Below are positions 1 through 12,200 of a DNA stretch of 64,000 nucleotides, piece after piece (the first letter of the stretch is position 1; each line of letters opens with the position of its first letter). The notes beneath the pieces are model-generated. The model saw nothing but the letters and a program-made list of their open reading frames with translations. It was not told where the DNA came from and did not search any database. The stretch spans positions 1,860,001 to 1,924,000 of the forward strand of contig CM051511.1 of assembly GCA_028015205.1 (NCBI GenBank). The letters run 5' to 3'. Made by a program: the position numbers and the translations under genes. The DNA comes from Mytilisepta virgata. Its lineage: Eukaryota; Mollusca; Bivalvia; Mytilida; Mytilidae.

Positions 1-165
1 TTGGGGGGGGGGGGGGTTAAAATATGCAACTTTACCGATGTTCGACTACGAATTAAGCTCTAATTTTTCGTTTCAATGGAGTTGAATCTTAATTTTTCAT
101 GGTCTACATAAACATTATTTATATTTGTTACACAAAAAAATGTTTTCCGGCTCATTTCTCACAAT
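1..165. other. Left edge, no gene seen
   Basis: A run of 14 G opens the window, followed by AT-rich sequence with no coding signal. The G-run may be a low-complexity tract at a contig or repeat boundary. Confidence 0.6.
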
Positions 166-570
166 TTAAGGATGATAGCTGGTCTAATAGGAAATAAATA
201 GGATTTGAAATAGGTGTTTTAGTTTGAGAGAACATATGAAATATGAATAGTAAACAAATAAGCAAGAAAAAAATATAGGTTCATGTGCTCATTTTAGAGC
301 TATAAGGCCTTAAAATTTGCAGGAAATGGGTTTTCTCTGGATTTTTCATTGTCTTTGCATTGACAACTTCAGTCTCTCAAAGATGTATGAAAAAATAAAA
401 AGGATTTCATAAAATTTTGTCAAATACCATTTTAAGGTATACATGATTAAATTATAAAAGAAAAAGTGGGGGTTCATGGGCAAAAAATTTCATGTTTAAG
501 AAATGGATAAAACCCGAGGATTCCGAAAATCTGACAAAAAGCCCAAAACATGACCAGCGAGCATCCTTAA
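166..570 (+). mobile_element. TTAA-flanked MITE, copy 1
   Basis: This is the first of five copies of a roughly 400-bp non-coding repeat; the others start at 18360, 21201, 39080 and 57680. Every copy begins TTAAGGATG and ends CATCCTTAA, and the ends form an 18-bp imperfect inverted repeat (TTAAGGATGATCGCTGGT against TTAAGGATGCTCGCTGGT). This copy reads GATAGCT where most read GATCGCT. There is no coding capacity. TTAA at both ends in all copies suggests a piggyBac-type target duplication. That class is inferred; no transposase is present. Confidence 0.85.
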
Positions 571-764
571 CTTACATTCAGTCATGTCGCAAAAATTGCT
601 ATCACAAAGCGCACATTGTGCTACCGATTTCAAAGCTATTTCATTTACATGTTTTTGTACTTTACTATTGTAAAACTCTTGCGGCATCTATCACTTGTTA
701 CCCCTTATCTTTGGGTAATATTTTCGTCATATGATTACTTTACCAAATTTAACTAGATTGGGTC

Positions 765-1490
765 AGTCGGAAACGACAGCTATCCCCGCACTCCCCACAT
801 TGAATCCCTGTACACATTTTTCACAATCATAGCTTTGAGTAGATGCCCAAATTTTTGAAAATTATCATTCTAAAACCTTATTGCACAACTGCATACAGTG
901 TATGACAATACTGTATAGAAATAAAATGTATAAAATGAAAAATGACACCAGTTCCAGTCACCAGTTTATAATTCCTAATTTTTGAAATTCGACCCCCTAA
1001 AGGTCCCAATTTTTGAAAATAAAAATTCTACACCTTGTGCGACAATACCGTAAAGAAATTAAATACATAAAATGAAAAATGAAAGGAGTTTAGGTTAACC
1101 CCTGTGGGCCCAGAGTACTGAAAATCAAAATTCTAGAACCTCATTGCACATCTACATATAATATGTGACAATACTGTATAGAAATCAAATTCATAAAATG
1201 AAAAATGAACGTGGAGTTTATGCCACAAGCTTAAATTCCTAATTTTCAAAATTCGATCCCTGTGGGCCCCAATTTTTGAAAATTAAAATTCTAAAACCTT
1301 GCACACCTAAGCTAAAACCTTATTGCGCATCTACATACAGTATGTGACAATACTGTATAAAAATTAAATGCAAAGTTAAAAATGAACGAGGAGTTTAGGT
1401 CACAAGAAAGTGTGACGGATGGACACACAGACGGACAGACGGTTCGATGGACGGGGCGAAAACAATATCCCCGAACTGCGGGGATAACAA
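765..1490. repeat. Diverged tandem-repeat element ending in a short hairpin
   Basis: Units of roughly 150-170 bp recur, each with phrases such as GTGACAATACTGTATA, CATAAAATGAAAAATGA and CCCAATTTTTGAAAA. The block opens near TATCCCCGCACTCCCC. It ends with a GACGGA-type microsatellite and a hairpin, TCCCCGAACTGCGGGGA. The layout (internal minisatellite plus 3' hairpin) resembles non-autonomous Helitron-like repeats of bivalves, but the class is a guess. There are no genes. Confidence 0.6.
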
Positions 1491-2146
1491 TAATAAAGTG
1501 GGAGGTTTTATGTTTGGATGTTGGTTGTTCTCTGTAAGAATCCTACTAACCCATGATATATCTTTTGGCAAAGGAGAAAAATTTTGACATGCTTGTGGTC
1601 TTGAAAGTGTCTACTGCATCTCTTATTTGGAACTATCCCAAACATTTCTTTAAAATATCAGTATAAAATTGAATTTAATATAAATATTGTGAAATAGCTA
1701 ACAAATCACCAACTCGCGGAAAAAATAAAATTAAATGACTGTTGTCTAAGCCCGACCATTGGTTTGCTTTCAGGTCTACTCTTTACATGATTTTTAACTG
1801 TAAATAATGATATGTCTCCCCAAAGACATTATAATAATGCTAATCTTTGATATACATTTGTCATATCTTCATTGTAAGTAATCATCATTACTCAGTCGTG
1901 TAATAAATGCTAACGAAATACTTAATATATACAGATGACTGTAGATCAATCGGCTAATACAAAATGCATCTGGATCTCTTGGTCCGAACCGCGAATGTTC
2001 GGCCATTCAAATTATCGAAAAAAAATCAACACTTTATTTATGTTTTATTGTTTTATTTATTGTTTAATGTCGTGTTGACCTTGTTTTCTTTGTCTTGTTT
2101 TTATCGCTGGACTTATGGTTTTGGATACAAATGTATCGTTTGAAGT
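1491..2146. other. No feature recognised
   Basis: AT-rich unique-looking sequence with no exon-like reading frame, palindrome or recognised repeat. Confidence 0.5.
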
Positions 2147-2472
2147 AAAGTCAAGAAATACCAAAGGGATATTCGAAGGAGAGAAAAATCGTAACAACTG
2201 ACAAACTCCGGAGAACAACGAAGACAAGACCAAAACAATACATGCACTACAATTAAAAACTAAAAACATATGAACAACATGGACCCCACCAAAAAACCGG
2301 TTGTAGACTCAGGTGCTCCGGAAGAGTGTAAGCAGTCTCTGCTTCCTGCAGGACACCCGCCATGCTGTCCATGTCAAATCCGATATGCGGAAGGGATAAT
2401 ATCAATGGAACAGGTCCATTTTCATTTGGGAAAAGGTTTTTTCATACCTGTCAACCAAGTCATGATGACGCA
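2147..2472 (-). mobile_element. Penelope-like element, truncated 3' tail
   Basis: The reverse complement closely matches the 3' end of the Penelope-like element at 35.6-37.85 kb. It covers the last few reverse-transcriptase codons (His-His-Asp-Leu-Val), then a 3' UTR containing CAGCATGGCGGGTGTCCTGC and ending CTTTGGTATTTCTTGACTT. It is 5'-truncated, as expected for target-primed retrotransposition. Related tails lie at 13702-14017 and 61536-61711. Confidence 0.8.
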
Positions 2473-2552
2473 ACTGTCGTTTTCCCTGACTTCTCTTGTC
2501 CCTATGATGTTATATATTACCTGTATTTAAAGGAATAGACATATTAGAAAAT

Positions 2553-2645
2553 GTTCCTAGAAACAATGTCATTCAGGTAATATGTTCCTAGAAACAATGT
2601 CATTCAGGTAATATGTTCCTAGAAACAATGTCATTCAGGTAATAT
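2553..2645. repeat. 31-bp minisatellite, three copies
   Basis: Three head-to-tail copies, essentially identical, start at 2553, 2584 and 2615 (GTTCCTAGAAACAATGTCAT...). No coding frame runs usefully through them. Confidence 0.95.
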
Positions 2646-5600
2646 TACTCAAAGTATTTGTCACTTTGGGATGAATTTGGCCATTTTCTCCGAAATTATC
2701 CTGACGAAACTGATAATTCCGAACGCGAACAAAACACTCACGAAAGCGATCAGAATGCAGGATTTTGCAATGTTTACAAAAGTGGCCTTAGGCGGCCCCA
2801 ATACCCCTTACTCCGCTCGGCAAACAAGCTTACGCCCCCTTCTGGAAAACCTGGATCCGCTGCTGCCTCTTTAATAAATAACACATAATGCATTGTATTA
2901 GCTGACTTGTTTAGATGCAACTAGTAAAAAATATTGTTTTGTAATAGTGGAAAATCTAAACATCAGTTAAGTGATGGTAAAATATTATTGCATTCAAACT
3001 GCGACACAACGGTTGTCTTTAACGAAAATACTATATCAGTCTCAAAAATGATGTGTATTGTGTGGAGTATTACTATCAAATCTGATATGGCATTTCGTAA
3101 CATATTACTCTAAAGTTTTATACTGTAAAAACTGTGGTTTGTTTATGATGTCGACACGAGATTGCATTAACCAAAAAAAAGTATCGACCCAAAGCCGACT
3201 TCATCCTGGGTGATATACTCCTCAAAAGTCGACAACCTTGTATCGACCTCATACAAGGACGTATTGTTCTTAAATATATTTATATTAAAAATAATAAATC
3301 ATATTTTTAATAAGTGGATCCAATCCATATTTAAACCACAAAATGCCGAAACACTATTTTTCCCTAATTGATAATACGTTGATAGATTACCGACATTATA
3401 TAAGAATATTATGATTGATAAGGAAAAAGTAACATTTCCTTAAATTGTCTAATAAAAACCAATTCATGGTCAAATAAACTTTAATATACGCAGCTGTGCA
3501 GAAATTTACATTTATTTTCAATCCTTAGCATGGTTCTTTAAGCTGTCTGAATTTTACTCTTATTTTTAGCATCCAGGTTTTACATGGATTCTTTGAGCTA
3601 ATATCTTTCTGTGTTTTGCCATGGACCCTATATGTTGTTTGATTTTTATTCCCAACCTTTACTGATTTTAAAAAATGTACCCGTGTCTGTCTGGTTTGGT
3701 TGTTTTTTGCGTTTAATTTTACATGGTGTTATATAAATGATGCTTTATAACTATAATTTTCTTACAGTATATAGTGTATTTATCTAACAATTAGGTAATG
3801 TTTACCTAATTTCATGCTTGATTGAATCGGTTAAGTTTTTGCGATATAAGGTCTTTTTATCGAAAATCTATTGATAAATATCAACGATATTCAATGTACA
3901 CCAGTTCATTCATCTTATATAGTACAGTAATATTTGAATCACCACGACCTACTTATTATGCTTGAGTGACTTTGGTTGAATGTTTGCCTTTAGGTTTAAT
4001 GTTTTGAAAAAAAGTTTGGTAATATATTTCGAGTTATCCAGACCATAATTGAGCATGACAGTGAATTACATTTCTTTTTTTTACCGAAAATAACTTTATT
4101 CAAAGTTTAAAGATGAAATTATGTCAATTCGTTGTTTGTATGTGACACCTATGAAAATAAGTTTGGTATATTGAGTTTCCGAAATTTGCCGACAATTACC
4201 GAGGTTATTGCCACTACTTTTTACGGAACATCCGGGACATTTGGAGGATTCACGTGGTCATTTATGGTCCGGATATTTCTAATACAGTAAAATTTAACAC
4301 AACAGTTACATGAAATTTGTTCGTGAGTGACTTTCAATTGGTTAAATTTTTGCATTTTGTATTTAGATGTATAAGAACATATGGTAATATATTAATGATT
4401 TTTCACAATTGCAGTCACCTTATAGAGTACAACACAACAGAGCCACATTTGAGTCACTATAATCTATACTTTATGGTAAAATTAATCTAAAACCTATGAT
4501 GCTACATGTGTATATCATTGATATTTATAACTAATATCAACTTATATAGTTCAACACAGATCAGCAAAATATGAGTCAATATGACCTACATTTTATGCTT
4601 GAGTAATTATATAAAACTGAAAACTTGAGTTCATTCATTATCTTTCATGTAATATACCAATTGATATAAGCAAGATACAATATGAAAATTTCTTATATTA
4701 AAAACATTTCAAATTATTTTCTATCTGAAATAATAGTTGCCAATTCTATGTTCAGGAGGACGGTTAAAACTGGTTAATAAATTTTTTAATCAAATAAAAA
4801 CTAGTTTAGAAAAATAACTTACAGAATATGATGTAAAAAGTGTAAACCATTCTTGACAATTATGAAAACCCGTTTACCTTGTGATTTTACGACAAAACTA
4901 TTAAACTAAAAGGTGCAAATACAAAAATGTATATCGTAACTAACAAAGGGGATTTTTTAACTGAATGATCCCAAACTAGAAAAAAAAATATTTTTGTCGG
5001 TGACATTTCATTTTAAAATTCCTCTGTAAACATTAAAATACGTTATCAGCTTTAAGATATATATTTTTTGGAATCAAAGTAGTTGTGATTGTTATAAATT
5101 GTGTAATCTTTTGTCTATATAGACAATGATCACTGCACACATCAGCATGACATTTTAAAAGGAGTAGGGCCACTTTCCCTGTATTTGTTTTGTCAGTTTT
5201 ACAACAACAAAAAATTAATTTATCAATTTCTATCGTAAATACGATATATCATATAACTGAATATTAGCAAACCGAAATTAAATGCTTAAAAATAAATAAT
5301 TTCGAGGTTTCAAAGCCATTGAAAGTCAAACATTGTGATATGAAGACATTTTGACCAGTCTTTCTCACTAGATGCTTTATCTGATATTTCCTTTTTAATA
5401 TATAAGGAAGAAACTATTTGATCTTTACGGGAGGGGGGGGGGGGGGGGCTAGGATAAAATTTGAAATAAAAAATCAGGACCAGGGTTTTTGGCAAAATAA
5501 CTGACAGTATCACTCCAGATGTGAAAAAATATGCAGGACCTGTGTCAATCAGGAGATTTTTGGGTTTAAAAGAAAATGAAAATTTAGGCAAAACAAAAAC

Positions 5601-6742
5601 CAGGACCAAAATTTCGGCGAGACATAGACAGCATCAAACATTTCACCCTATCCACATAAATATATCAAATGGTTGCTCCCTAATTGTAAAAACAAAAACC
5701 CTATAGCTGGCGACAGTTCTTTGCATACGTATACACATTGTAGATAGATTGATAAACAACTTTTGGCCTTAAACGATCATGTTGTCCCTTGCTTTTCAAA
5801 TATATTTTATACATGTATTTTGTATATGCATTACTGAAATAATTTTGTCATGCAAGATAAGAATTCACGTTGTTCTTGTAACACTCTTTTTCAAAGGGAC
5901 TATGGTCACTTTCTACTTTATTTCTTTCACTCATAGTTGTTAATTTTAATGTTTTTTTAATATTATCATTTTTTACGATAAACGTTGATGTACAATGTAT
6001 TTGAATGCTTACAAACAGAAATGTAGTGTGTTCATGTTTTCTATTCATATTCATTGTAAGTCGTGAAGTGAGGTGGTTTTCGTGAACTGGCAAACGTATA
6101 TATATCACCAAGAAGAACATCAGGACCAAATCTAGTTTACTGTCACACGAACGTGAACACATGTGTTTGTTTATACATATACCATACATGCCAATACTCC
6201 GGATTTCTCCAGGAACCTCCGAAAATTTGACCCCATTACCGGGTTACCGGGTGTATTGAATATTCTCCGGGATTTCTAAATTTCCGAGGGATTTTTTCAA
6301 TGTTTAAATTTGTAAGTTAGACAAAATCCCTTCTCTTAATGAAGGCACAAATTAAGAAATTACCACAAGGTCTTCATCACAGTTTATACCCATATGTATT
6401 TACATCTTGTGTCTTCATTACTGCTGTTCCAGTCAAAATATCAAGAATTAAGATAATATTTTACATCAAAATAAAGTTATATTCATAAACATTTATTCAC
6501 ATTTTTGCACACTGGAAACAGCAAGCTTCCTTATATCTTAAAATCGTTTTCGGCCAGGGGCTTCGCCATGGACCCACTGGGGACCTTGAGCTGTCCCCAG
6601 ACCCCGTGCCGATATTATCAGGGATTGTAGCGAAAAATATGTTGATAAGTACGATGTACTTGTATGTACTCGCTTACATCAAACATTTGTTGTTGTTTCT
6701 AATATTTCAGATATCTGATATATAATAGGAATTTGATATTAT
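2646..6742. other. Gene-free stretch
   Basis: No convincing exon was found. An open frame at 2658-2888 (76 codons) lacks recognisable domain features and splice context. A 17-base G-run lies near 5432-5448. The rest is AT-rich sequence with short homopolymers. Confidence 0.5.
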
Positions 6743-6899
6743 AATGAGGAACCAGAGTGAGTTATCTTTTCCTAACCAATGTAGGAAAGGGAGATAATTA
6801 AATTCTCTCCCTTTTGTCCTGAGGCTAAAAGGGAGACAAATTTATTATCTCCCTTACCTACATTGGTAAGGAAAAGATAACTCATTCTGGTTTCTCATT
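6743..6899. mobile_element. Palindromic MITE, family P1 copy 1
   Basis: A 157-bp nearly complete palindrome with ends AATGAGGAACCAG and CTGGTTTCTCATT. The arms carry TTATCTTTTCCTAACCAATG and GGGAGATAAT, and the centre is TTTTGTCCTGAGGCTAAAA. A second copy of exactly the same length lies at 34098-34254 in the opposite orientation. It has no coding capacity. Transcribed, it would fold into a long hairpin. Confidence 0.88.
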
Positions 6900-9231
6900 G
6901 AATACAAGATCAACTAGAAGGAAGTATTCTGTTGAATACAAATTCGCCTCTCAATTGAAAATTCCGAAAAAAATTCCAACAATTTGTAGAATATCAATAC
7001 TGTTATTTAATCAACACAGTGATTTAACATGAGTATATTTATTGAAGGAAAGCTACATAAGAAATTGGTGACATATATAATTCGTGTACAACTAGTCATT
7101 ATTGATTTGACATTTAATAGGATAATATTATTACTGCCGACTAAGAAAAATGATATGCGTGGTTGATTGATAACCCTGAATATGGAGCGAATCATGCACT
7201 GGCTATTTTGGGGTCGTTGTTTATATAAATACATTTTATATAATACCTAGGTATTACATCAACAATGTTAAAAATATATGACTGTAATATATAGTGATCT
7301 GAAAAGGAGTTGGGTAAAAGCTCAAATGTACTGTTTTGCATTTCATGACCACTGGTTAAAAATCGCCTTATCTATTAAATGTTATTCTCAAGTAGATAAA
7401 AACTTAGACCGGAAATATTTTTTTCTGCCAACCATTAACAAATTAGGACAAATGCCACACTTGGGAATTTTTTAAAACCCAGCAACAAATACCTTTTTGG
7501 GCGTAGGACATTTGAGCGGATTTTCTAAAGGTGTAAAAATTCAATTTACATTTTAGCGGAATTTTTTTACAGGTAACTTTTATAATTTTTTACATCTAAT
7601 GTATAATTAGCAAAACGTTCGTCAACGGTGAGAAGATTAATGACTATTATCCAAATTAAGTTTATCCCACGCGCTTTACAAGATCAGTAGGAGGAGCTGC
7701 AACCAACCGATCTGAAAGGTGTCGCTGAATGAATAAACTCTCCGGCTAAATTGTCCCCGTAACATTTCAGAAAGGGAGGTAAGGGCTCGATTTTAAAATT
7801 TATTTTCCTTTTTTACTTTTTTTATTGGAGGGGGTGGGCAATTCTTTATGTATTTAATTTTGAAAGCAAAAATTAATAGGTCTCGAGAAAACTTAATTGG
7901 TTGCACATAACAAAGTTTTAAGTAGCTTCTTATTTCGGAATCGTCGAGAAAACAAATTATTTTTAATTAGGTTACTTTCAATTTTGAAATAGTTAAGTGT
8001 TTCGATTATTGTTTTAACGTGTAAATCTATAAAAGCAGAACATATTCAACTTCCATCATTCAAAAAACGTCGCTTCTGTTGACAACGTCATGTTACCATA
8101 ATGAGTACGAAGATTGTGCTTAAAGTCTGATTGTTTCCATAATTTGAGAGAGAAATTTCTCTAGAGAAATGACCCAATATAAGTTTTATTTGTATTAATT
8201 GGAAAATATCAGAGTTGTCGAGTGAGATAGGAGTTAAACGCTTCGTGAAAAACAGAGACTAAAATGTATAATACACAATGTATTTGCATTGTAAAACCTT
8301 TGAGCCCAACATAAAAACATTCGACTCAAGCGAGTTTGAAATTTACAGAGACTGAACATAACCCTGTCTTAGAGGTTTGTGTGACAGAAATTTTGCCATG
8401 CCGAGAAAGTTTCCGTATAAATCACATGCACAGCATTAACGAATCAACTGTGAAATGTACACCCATAGGCTGGAGACCTGGTTTTGTTACTACTAAGAAA
8501 GGGGAAGTTCCCAATCCGTAAATTTATATCATCCTGTTTGTCATAACGTTTTGATTTCGATCAATCGCCCATTACTATCCTTGTACAAGTACAAATTTAG
8601 ATATGAAGCAGACGTTGATATGTCTATGGTCTCTTTAATTTCAAGTTCATTGAGATAGATGAGATGTGGGTAATCCTTAAAGTTAGGATTATTAGGTGAC
8701 ATATATCATCTCTATAGAGATTGATTTATTGCTCCAAATTTATTCATAAATTTCTGGTACCTGTTGTAAGTTCACCATGAAAAGTCTTTTATTTCCTTCA
8801 ATTTGCAAAGACCTTAAATCAACCACTAAATTTTTTCTTTTTTTTTTGGTGGAGTCATTGAATATTTAAATATACCTTCGTTGTTAATGTATAATATTTT
8901 ATCGGTATTTTTTTAAATTTAAATTTTATAATTGTTTCAAATTACAAATAAAAAACTTACTGGGCATAAACCATTCTAGCATTATATGATACTCAATTCA
9001 TATCATGTGATCTTCATAGGAATCGTGTTCCAGTTTTTTATTTTATTACCTACATAAAAGGTAGGAACATCTGTAATCACTGTCTTGTAGCTGTGTGACT
9101 GAGAGGATCAATTGGTGTTTTGACAGAAAAATACTCTGTATAATGTGTTGCCTTTGTTATTTTTAAGATCTTATTAATAATTGTAATGCTGGAGATAAAA
9201 AATCGAGTGGAATTATGAGGAAAAGCAGAAA
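6900..9231. other. Gene-free stretch, possible 5' flank of the CDF gene
   Basis: No exon was recognised. An open frame at 8336-8521 (+, 61 codons) has no splice support and no recognised family. The proximal part could hold the promoter and 5' UTR of the transporter gene starting near 9.23 kb, but no core promoter motif stood out. Confidence 0.45.
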
Positions 9232-9255
9232 ATGACTGTAAACAGTGAGCCATCG
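9232..9255 (+). CDS. CDF gene, candidate first coding exon
   Basis: ATG with A at -3, eight codons (MTVNSEPS), then the donor GTAAGC, ending in phase 0 as exon 2 requires. Exon 2 contains no methionine, so an upstream start exon must exist. This one fits by phase and by acidic/serine character, but 4.2 kb of intron separates them and other choices are possible. Confidence 0.45.
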
Positions 9256-12200
9256 GTAAGCTTCTCTCTCTCTCGGTAGAAAAATTATAAATATTTACTT
9301 CAAACTAATTACAAAATACTAATAAATGAAAAGGTAACTATTTTGAGAGAAAAAATAAATAATAAATTTATTACATATTGGCTTTGATTTTTTTTGCGAA
9401 TAATCTGGGTATTCACCAAGGTTGTCCATTATCACATCAACTATATGCTTAAAAGAAGTGATTCTGCGTGCAGTAAATTATAGTTAAGTAGTATCTCCCT
9501 CGTGCATAGTTTTGTCTTTACCTTTTGGTCATTATGGCATTTTTTAATTTGCTTTTCAATTTTTGGGATTTTTGTTTTGATTTTCAACATTTTTACCCTT
9601 GAGCACAACTAATGAGTTGTAAATCGATGAAATGTGCACATTTTGTGCATCAAAATTGTTATCAAAGAATTCAATATTTGGTGCAAGTTAAATAAGGATT
9701 TGGAATTGGTATAACTTAAATAAGATTAATTTTATATTTCATTGTGCTCGTGAAAAATAGATATTTTTAAAGGAAAAAGGTGTATGTATTGATACGGTGG
9801 ATTTCAATTAAGTGTATGAACATGTAAATATTATATAATACAGTTTTGTAGAAATCTTCAACTTTTTATTTATTTCTCGGCATGTCTTAATGATACAGGG
9901 TCATTACTATAAAAAAAACTTTTCCAATTTCGGTTAATTATAAATTCGATTCAATATTTGGTTAAAATTTTCATCTCTCCATAAATAGTAAAACAATAAT
10001 ATACAATTTATCGTAACATATGTAAAAAGTATCAGTGATTAAGTATCTTTTATCTTTATGCATAAAAGTTTGAAATGAAATTGACAATTATCAATAAAAT
10101 AAAGTCAGGAATGTTTTGTATTCATTGTTCCAAACAGGATAGTAATTAAACAATAATTTTCAATCAATCAATTTTTGTCAATCTCTTTGTTTTGATGGTG
10201 ACGAAAAGAGCGAAGAAAGATTAATTGACATTAAAAAATCTATATTGTTTAACTCTGAAATAATCTGAGCATGGACGTGATTTAAATATATATATAACTG
10301 TAGTGTAAAATTTAATTCTCCTCAGATAATATGTATTACCTGACAATGACGGATGTATAATTTTTATAAATGTTAACACAAGACGTCCCCTAGTTATTAA
10401 AATATTCCTAAAGATTTTTATTACCAAAGCAACGTCTATAAAATTGTTTAATTTCGTTTGATATTTGATATTTGAACTTTTAATAATAATATCAATAAAG
10501 AAGCACAAAGAGGTAGTTTGTAAAAGGTCCTTTGATAAACAAGGTAGAAATGTATAAAACAACTTTACTATTACTTGTGGAAATCAAGGCCACAAGTGTT
10601 AAACACGTGCTTCCGATACTTCGTTATGTATATTTGCCTGAGGTTTGACCTATTTGTCCGTATTAATCAATAAAAAACATGACCTGATCAATCACTATCT
10701 AGTTAAGCAAATCGTGTGGACGCTATATAATTTGTACATAGTTTTCAATAGTATTTATTAATATATAACTTTGTATATATATATATCACTTACAAAACAC
10801 GTTTTAACAATTTTAACCTTTTTCTCTGGCTAACGGTAATCACACTGTATTGGGTTTATTGTGTGTTTTATACATAAGAGGGTCATAATAGATAATGAGG
10901 GGGTTTTGATACCCATAAGACCGGTTTATGCCCACCACTATCCAGTTTCTGTAGCAAGTCAGACTATCCTGACTCTCTGTTGTTTCTATGTTTGTGTTTT
11001 GTGCTCTTTTATTTTATTTTTTGTTTGAGGGTTGTCGATTAGATGGCATTAATTAGTTGGTTTGTCATTGTTGACCAATCCTGTTATCCGTTTTTTTTTT
11101 TTGTTTTTTTTTGTTTATTTGGTACTCATAAACATGCTTATTTCATATCAGATCTCAGGTGAACTTTTTCATTGGTTTATTCATGGTCATGTGTCATTCT
11201 TTATTTACGGTTAAGAATTCCATCAAGCATTATATCATTAGTTTCATACAAAAAAATTTACAAGGAAATTTGGAAGGGGACCACCTAAGGATAATTTAAT
11301 CAAAGTAGTCACAGTTGCCTTAGAAATTTCAGAGTTTTACAATAATGTTTCGTATTTAGTACCTACCAGATAAAATATTAGTCCAACGTATGGACAACTA
11401 AACATGCATGTAATTTTGAAAGGGACTACTTTAGTATCATTCCAACAAAGTTTAGTAACAATTGCCATTGAAGACTATTTGTAAAATTTCGAATTTGAAA
11501 ATAAGTATGTATTTATAAAACAATAACAAATAGCTATGAATAATAATTCTCTCTGTATAAACTTATCATTTAAGGAGAAAACTTTGAATTTGAATTAGTG
11601 TTTATATGTATATATACACGTATAATTATCCCACCCCTTCACATATATTATAATCACTTGTAACAAGAGGATTATGGTATAGAAATGCCCTGATACAGCA
11701 TTTGATGAGTATACTGAATTCAATTCAAGAACAGATAATAAAAGACAAACAAGTTATGTCTCATCAGCAATGATCACTGCAAATTAACCAAGGCTCCATG
11801 GAAAAGACTCATATGCCAAAAATAAATAAAGACATAATACTTTTTCTCAATTTTAGTTTTATACTGAATAATTTAAAGAATATCGCTTAGGTGTTAATGG
11901 AAATGGAATAATAAAAGTTATAGTTGAGTATTTTGTCGATGTTTCAACAAGGTTTTAGGTTAAAACAAGAACATTTGTTATTTATAAAAGTACAATAAAA
12001 AGAGATACGTATGAAAAAACACTCAATCATATATACTGATTTGTCATGTATTGAAATTCTTACGAATTTGGGCTGTGATCCGCATAATTTCACAAAGATA
12101 CCAACTAAAAACATTATTCCTTACGCAAAACACTAAACATTTAGTAAAGAGAGAAACACTGTTATGCTTTGTTCTAGTCTTGGTTATGAATCGACTCCTC

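Noticed and set aside
2270..2530. Open frame of 86 codons (+)
   Set aside because: It is antisense to the Penelope-like 3' tail; the frame is a by-product of that repeat.
8336..8521. Small secreted-type or regulatory ORF (+)
   Set aside because: No signal peptide, no splice support, no recognised domain; length is within chance for this window.
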